Source of the DNA: Spinacia oleracea
Lineage: Eukaryota > Streptophyta > Magnoliopsida > Caryophyllales > Amaranthaceae
NCBI RefSeq assembly: GCF_020520425.1
Contig: NC_079491.1
Span: 23,799,449-23,863,448 of the forward strand
Reading direction: 5' to 3'
Length of the DNA: 64,000 nucleotides
Positions 58,101-64,000 of this stretch are shown in pieces. Both the position numbers and the translations under genes were made by a program. The notes beneath the pieces are model-generated. The model was not told where the DNA came from, did not search any database, and saw only the letters and a list, made by a program, of their open reading frames with translations. Position 1 is the first letter of the stretch. Each line of letters begins with the position of its first letter.

Positions 58101-60477
58101 TTCAGCTACTTTATCACTTTCACTGATGACTTCAGTAGATATGGTTATGTCTACCTAATGAAGCATAAGTCTGAATCCTTTGACAAATTCAAGGAATTTC
58201 AGAGTGAAGTAGAGAATCAATTAGGCAAGAAGATTAAGGCACTGCGGTCTGATAGAGGCGGTGAATATCTGAGCTATGAATTTGATGACCATCTGAAAGA
58301 ATGTGGAATTCTATCAGAATTGACTCCTCCTGGAACACCACAATGGAACGGTGTGTCGGAACGGAGGAACAGAACCTTGCTAGACATGGTCAGGTCAATG
58401 ATGGGTCAGGCCGAACTTCCATTAGAATTTTGGGGACATGCACTAAATACAGCTGCACTCACTATAAATAGAGCTCCGTCTAAAGCTGTCGAAAAGACTC
58501 CATACGAATTATGGTTTGGAAAGCCTCCAAATGTGTCTTTTCTTAAGATTTGGGGATGTGAAGTATACGTCAAACGATTAATTTCAGACAAACTTCATCC
58601 AAAATCTGACAAATGTATCCTTGTGGGCTATCCAAAGGAAACAAAGGGGTATTACTTCTACAATACATCTGAGAACAAGGTGTTTGTTGCTCGAGATGGT
58701 GTCTTTTTGGAGAAAGATCACATTTCCAAAATGACAAAGTGGGAGAAAAGTAGACCTCGAAGAAATTCGAGTCGAACAACAAACTCTAGAGAATGCTCAA
58801 GATGACATCAAGATGACATTCAGGATGAAGCTCAGAGATCTTTAGAAGAATCTGGTGAGAATCATGGTCAATCTAGAAATGTTACCCCGCGTAGATCGCA
58901 AAGATATAGATCTCAACCGGAAAGGTACTTAGGTATTTTGACGAACGAGAGCTATGACGTTCTATTACTTGAAAGTGATGAACCTGCGAGTTACAAACAA
59001 GCTATGACGAGCCCTAGCTCCAAGCAGTGGCAAGAAGCCATGCAATCTGAATTAGACTCCATGTCTGAAAACCAAGTATGGGATTTGGTCGATTTGCCAG
59101 ATGGCTACCAAGCCATTGGAAGCAAATGGGTTTTCACACTGAAAAAGGACAAGGATGGGAAACTTGAAGTTTTCAAAGCTAGATTGGTTGCAAAAGGTTA
59201 CAGGCAAGTCCACGGTGTGGATTACGATGAAACCTTTTCACCAATTGCAATGCTAAAGTCTATTCGGATAATGTTAGCAATCGCTGCATATTACAATTAC
59301 GAAATATGGCAGATGGATGTCAAAACTGCTTTCTTAAACGGCGTTTTAACAGAAACTGTGTTTATGACACAGCCTGAAGGTTTTGAGGATCCAAAGAATG
59401 CTAAAAAGGTATGCAAGCTAAAGAAGTCAATCTACGGATTGAAGCAGGCATCCAAGAGCTGGAATATAAGTTTTGATGAAGCAGTCAGTGACTTTGGTTT
59501 CATCAAAAACGCGGACGAATCTTGTGTATACAAGAAGGTCAGTGGGAGCAAAATTGCTTTCCTAGTATTATATGTCGACGACATATTACTTATCGGAAAT
59601 GACATTCCTATGTTGAACTCTGTCAAGATTTGGCTTGGGAAATGTTTTTCGATGAAAGATCTAGGAGAAGCACAGTACATATTGGGCATCAAGATTTACA
59701 GAGATAGATCTAAAAAGATGATTGGACTTAGTCAAAGCACTTATATCAATAAGGTGATTGATAGGTTCAAGATGGCGGACTCCAAGCGAGGCTACCTACC
59801 CATGTCTCATGGAATGACTCTAAGCAAGACTCAGTGCCCAAAAACACTTGATGAGCGTAGACGAATGAATGGGATTCCATATGCATCATTGATTGGTTCA
59901 ATAATGTATGCTATGATATGTACACGCCCGGATGTTGCGTACGCACTCAGTGCTACGAGCAGATACCAGTCAGACCCAGGAGAGGCGCATTGGACTGCTG
60001 CCAAGAACATTCTGAAGTACCTGAAAAGGCACAAAGATGACTTCCTGGTCTATGGTGGAGATGATGAATTAATTGTTAAAGGCTATACGGACGCAAGTTT
60101 CCAAACCGACAAAGATGATTTCAGATCATAGTCTGGGTTTGTCTTCTGCCTCAACGGAGGAGCAGTAAGCTGGAAAAGTGCTAAGCAAAGCACCATTGCG
60201 GATTCTACAACTGAAGCGGAGTACATTGCTGCACATAAAGCAGCAAAGGAAGCTATATGGCTAAGGAAGTTCATAGGTGAACTCGGTGTAGTCCCCTCCA
60301 TTAAAGGACCAATAGCCCTGTATTGTGATAATAACGGAGCTATTGCACAGGCAAAGGAGCCTAGACACCACCAGAGAGTCAAGCATGTACTTCGTAGATT
60401 TCACCTTCTACGAGAGTTCGTTGAAAGAAAAGAAGTCGAGATAAGCAAAATTGGTACTGATGACAACATATCAGATC

Positions 60478-63400
60478 TGTTGTGGGGTTTTTCCGGTGAG
60501 ATACCTTGGAGGTTTCTTGGTAACTTTTAAAGATTAAACAAGATTGTATTTTTATAGAGAGAGAAAGTAGAGAGAAGGCAGAGCAGCAATTGCCCTAGAA
60601 TGTATTGATTGTGACCCCTTTTTCTAGGGAAGTGGGAATATTTATAGTACTAGGTTTTTGTGGGAATGACCTAATATTCCCCTTACATGATTGGCTGGGG
60701 AATGGGAGAAGGACACGTGTCCTTTCTCCTTACAATTCTCTGATCCCTTGTAGCAATAGTGGGCTATTTGGGCCTATTGTGCTTAGTAATTCACTTGGGA
60801 TACATACTAATTAAGCCCTTTTCCAGGTATAAGTTTTATACGTACATTTATACATACTTAAATACATACATTGTAGATACCTAGATTAATACTCATGCCC
60901 CGGAGTAGACTTTGCATGATTTCTGCTTTAGGGGGCGCAATACGTGCCAGGTGTCACATCTTCATTGGTGCACGAAGGCATGGTAATTTTGCCCACAACA
61001 TTTGCCCCTCAAGAAGGGCATTTCTGGAAACACTTTCCGGGTATCGCTTCTTGATCTTTGATTTGCATCTTCATCTTTGGGTCAGGTGTTGAGGGGGTGA
61101 CACGTGTCACCTTTCTCTATTTTGCCCCTCCCTATATATAGAGGGGGGGGGGGGGTAAATTTCATTTTTTTACATTTCGTTTTCACAGAGCTCTCATAGG
61201 CGATTTCCGGCGTGTTCCTACCACCATCAGGCGATTTCCGGCCACCACGAGACTCATCCTTTTCCTCGTCAAACTCATCCTGTTCTTCGCGAAATTCATC
61301 CCGTTCTTCGCGAAACTCATCCTGTTCTTCACCAAGTACTTCGCGGATCTTTCAAGGTTAGTTTTCGCCTTTCTTGTTTTTGTTATCCTCTCGTCATTTT
61401 TCTCTTTGTTAGCGGCCGACCTCTTAGTACTAGGTAAGGGTTTAAAGGTTTTATTTAAGATTTTTCCGCCGTTCATCTTTTGTCGGGGCGGACGTCCAAT
61501 CGCGTCTTTTTCTTCATTGTTGGTCACCCCTAAGCCGTGCTTCGTTCACTATGCAGAAGGCATGGCTAGAACCAAGCAAACGGCAGATCCTACGCGCCTG
61601 CGCTTGCGGGAAGGAGCATCGACACCTCCTAGGGAGAGATATTCTTCCACCGCCTCGGCAGTCGACGAAGAATTTGCCGAACTCTTTCAAGAGATCGACG
61701 AGTACGTCGAGGCGGGGGAGCAGGCGGCAAGCTCGTCGGAGGGTACAGCGAGCCAGGCAGTGGGGGAGCCAAGCGTCGCTCCATTGTCATCGGCCGCCGA
61801 GGAGCAAGAAGCTGCTCCCCAGCTTATTAGGCCCAGAGGACGGGAGGAGGCCCAATTGCTTCCGTCAGAAATTCATCCAGACGTGGGCTGGATGCGGTGG
61901 CTAGACAGGCACGGAGCCAAGATGAGGGATGACCTCTGCGTGGGGGAAGGGTACCAAATGCGCGTGCCGGCCGGTCTGGACTCGACCGTCAGCCTGCTTG
62001 CCGAGGGAGAATTCCCTGTGTATGCCGCGTCAATCAAACTCGGCATGAGATTCCCTCCACACCCCTTCGTTGTGGAGGTGTTAGATGGTTTTAATATTGG
62101 GGTGGCCCAGCTGACCCCCCACTCATGGGCGGATATCTTTGGCTACATTGCCAAATGTGCGCTGAACGACGTGGAGTCGTCCTTCAACGCCTTTCTGCAT
62201 CTGGTCTCCCTCTCTCGTTCCCCCAGTGCCGCCAAAGGGTGGTTTAATCTGAGCAGCCGTGGTACCTACCAGACAGTGGTCGGCAAGCTCAGCAAGTGGC
62301 ATATGTGGAGGAAGAGGTGGGTCGTGTTTTACACGGACGACCAGGAGATGTATGAGCGAATGAGCCGTTGGAACTGCAACGCCAACTTCATGGATCGTGA
62401 CGAGCCCCTTCCACCCCTTACTGCCGAAGAGTGGGATCAGATAATGGTCCTGTTCAGGGCCAACACTTACCACTTAACAGTGGATAAGAGTTTCCATGTG
62501 CCGGCCGAGTGGTTGCCGCACATTAGCCAGTTTCGGAACGAGGCTTTTCTAGCGGCCGTAGGCTTAGGATATTCCATGACTCGAGGTTGTATGCCAATTT
62601 ATGTGCCGCTCTGCCTTGGTCTTATTCATTTTTCTAACTTTGGATTTCTTTTGTTCTCAGAGGAAGGAATGAGCAAGTTGTCGGCGGCGGATACCGGGAA
62701 AGGCGATATGACCGATTGGATGGCGGACATCTATGAGGCCAAGATGCAAAAAGCCAAGGCCGAGTTGGAGTACAAGGTGAGTATTCTCTTAGGTTGTTTT
62801 TTGCAAGTTAAGCTTCCTCCGTCCATTGTCTATAGTGGACGTCTATTTAGTGACGAGCCGATATCCTGACATGTGACCCATGTTTGCTAATGTTGGCCTC
62901 GTCACTTTTTAATGACGGGCCCCTTTGTGAGTGTTTTTCCTGTGGTTGCCAAGGTGCGCCTCGTCACCTTTTAAGACGGGCCACCCCCACCCCTTTTTTA
63001 CAAGTGACTCGTGGTTGATAGGGTACGCCTCGTCATTTTCGAGACGGGCGTCCTTTTTTATGACGAGCCATTTTTATATGAGTGTTGCACTTGATAAGGT
63101 ACGCCTCGTCATTTTTAAGACGGGCGTCCTTTTTTAATGACGAGCCACTATTTAATGACTTGTGATTGATAAGGTACGCCCCGTCATTTTTAAGACGGGC
63201 GTCCTTTTTCAATGACGAGCCACTGTTCTGTGAGTGACTTGTGATTGAAAAGGTACGCCTCGTCATTTTTGAGACGGGCGTCCTTTTTAATGACGAGCCA
63301 CTGTTCTGTGAGTGACTTGTGATTGATGAGGTACGCCTCGTCAATTTTAAGACGGGCGTCCTTTTTTAATGACGAGCCACTATTTAATGACTTGTTATTG

Positions 63401-64000
63401 ATAAGGTACGCCCCGTCATTTTTAAGACGGGCGTCCTTTTTCAATGACGAGCCACTGTTCTGTGAGTGACTTGTGATTGAAAAGGTACGCCTCGTCATTT
63501 TTGAGACGGGCGTCCTTTTTAATGACGAGCCACTGTTCTGTGAGTGACTTGTGATTGATGAGGTACGCCTCGTCATTTTTGAGATGGGCGTCCTTTTTAA
63601 TGACGAGCCACTACATGGTGAGTGACTTGTGATTGATCAGGTACGCCGTCATTTTTAAGATGGGCGTCCTTTTTAATGACGAGCCACTATATGGTGAGTG
63701 ACTTGCGATAGATGACGAGGCCTAATATTTGACTGTCCTTTCTTTTTTAGCAAGCTAAGGACGCGGCTAGGGCGTCAGGGAAGAAGAAGGGGACGACTCT
63801 GTCCCAGCTGAAGAAGAGAGCTGTGCCGGCTGGCTCGGAGACTCCGAGTACCTTCAAGAAGCCAAAACCCCTACCTCGCCGTCTCGTGAAGAAATACGAG
63901 TCGAAGGTTGCTGAGGGGGGATGCCCTGATGACGAAGAGATGGGCGTGGACAAGCCGTCTCTGGTGGTGGACTTGGTGTCCAAATCGAGGTCCGGTGGGC
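60478..64000 (+). mobile_element. LTR element with gypsy-type gag-like gene, runs off the window
   Basis: The 5' LTR is 60478-61000 (523 bp): it opens TGTTGTGGG and closes CCCACAACA. It interrupts the RNase H end of the copia fossil, so this is a nested insertion; the expected target copy on the left is AGATC. A leader with ATTTCCGGC and TTCGCGAAACTCATCC repeats follows. The gag-like region starts at 61562 (MARTKQTADP...) and carries the 'putative gypsy type transposon' domain seen in plants (MRFPPHPFVVEVLDGFNIGV, then AQLTPHSW). A 78-bp tandem array (62890-63720) separates it from further coding-like sequence (63752 onward, basic, GKKKGTTLSQLKKR). The array has splice-like borders (AAG|GTGAGT, TTTTAG|CAA), so it may be intronic. 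Wholeness cannot be judged, as the rest lies outside. Confidence 0.75.
62890..63720. repeat. 78-bp tandem array, about 10 units, hairpin-forming
   Basis: Units begin GGTACGCCTCGTCATTTTT and run through AGACGGGCGTCC, AATGACGAGCCACT and GTGACTTGTGATTGAT. CTCGTCATT and AATGACGAG within each unit are inverse, so every unit can fold. Three neighbouring units form a block that recurs about 232 bases later (63139 onward versus 63371 onward). Confidence 0.85.

Larger units (their letters stand above)
52340..60477 (+). mobile_element. Ty1/copia LTR retrotransposon fossil, broken, 3' end interrupted
   Basis: Parts in order: 5' LTR (about 52340-53784; the left edge is estimated), primer-binding site TGGTATCACGAGCC at 53786-53799, a long leader (to about 56580), gag with a CCHC knuckle near 57340, aspartic protease (DTG) near 57470, integrase about 57880-58500, reverse transcriptase about 59040-59800 with the YVDD motif, and RNase H about 60060-60470. 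The order integrase before reverse transcriptase defines Ty1/copia. The coding region is broken by at least two interruptions. The 3' LTR is not in the window because a second LTR element lies at 60478. It cannot be dated by LTR pair comparison; it is older than the element inserted in it. Confidence 0.85.

Noticed and set aside
63033-63576. Repetitive minus-strand frames (NSGSSLKK repeats)
   Set aside because: They are antisense readings of the 78-bp tandem array; the periodicity comes from the DNA repeat.
62890-63720. CRISPR-like regular repeat
   Set aside because: Units are contiguous with no unique spacers, in a plant retroelement; it is a minisatellite.

Overview
This is a 64 kb piece of a plant nuclear genome, almost certainly a eudicot. 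It has a plant-type cytosolic ribosomal protein gene with site II and telo-box promoter motifs, multi-intron genes with GT-AG borders, plant-specific families (a GL2-interacting-repressor-like EAR protein, fragments of an auxin response factor and of a receptor-like kinase), and dense plant transposons. Some repeats look to me like those of Caryophyllales (beet/spinach relatives), but that is an impression from memory, not a search result.

Only four host genes look intact. They are a 40S ribosomal protein S17 gene (1352-1786, +); an eight-exon EF-hand plus TLDc-domain gene whose exons I could phase completely (12169-22759, -, one 7.5 kb intron); a GIR1/GIR2-like repressor gene (31391-32146, +); and an RRM/zinc-knuckle/RS-domain splicing-type protein (CDS 40472-42886, -, with a 5'-UTR exon near 44.4 kb). 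A two-exon micro-ORF at 38.9-39.2 kb is a weak extra candidate. The genes show no sign of working together; they are separate housekeeping or regulatory loci set in repeat-rich DNA.

The rest is transposon stratigraphy. 4.07-5.93 kb: two tandem PIF/Harbinger-type elements sharing TAA target sites. 6.4-10.5 kb: two copies of a 330-bp repeat, one next to a probable Helitron carrying a two-exon gene fragment. 13.7-21.2 kb: an intron filled with LINE relics, MITEs and simple repeats. 22.9-27.2 kb: a 4.3 kb Mutator-like element with about 0.57 kb terminal inverted repeats and convergent gene remnants. 28-38 kb: two tRNA-derived SINEs with clear target duplications, several MITEs, two CACTA-type MITEs and a well-bounded 728-bp Helitron.

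From 45.3 to 51.5 kb lies a patchwork of truncated exons from at least four unrelated genes (AP-3 sigma, an IMK-like receptor kinase, an ARF and an EH/EF-hand protein). It is flanked on the right by a Helitron-type 5' end and interrupted by a 3.03 kb solo LTR with a GTATA target duplication. From about 52.3 kb to the window edge there is a broken Ty1/copia fossil into whose 3' end a second LTR element has inserted. The second element has a gag-like protein beginning with the histone H3 tail sequence ARTKQTA, and a hairpin-forming 78-bp tandem array.
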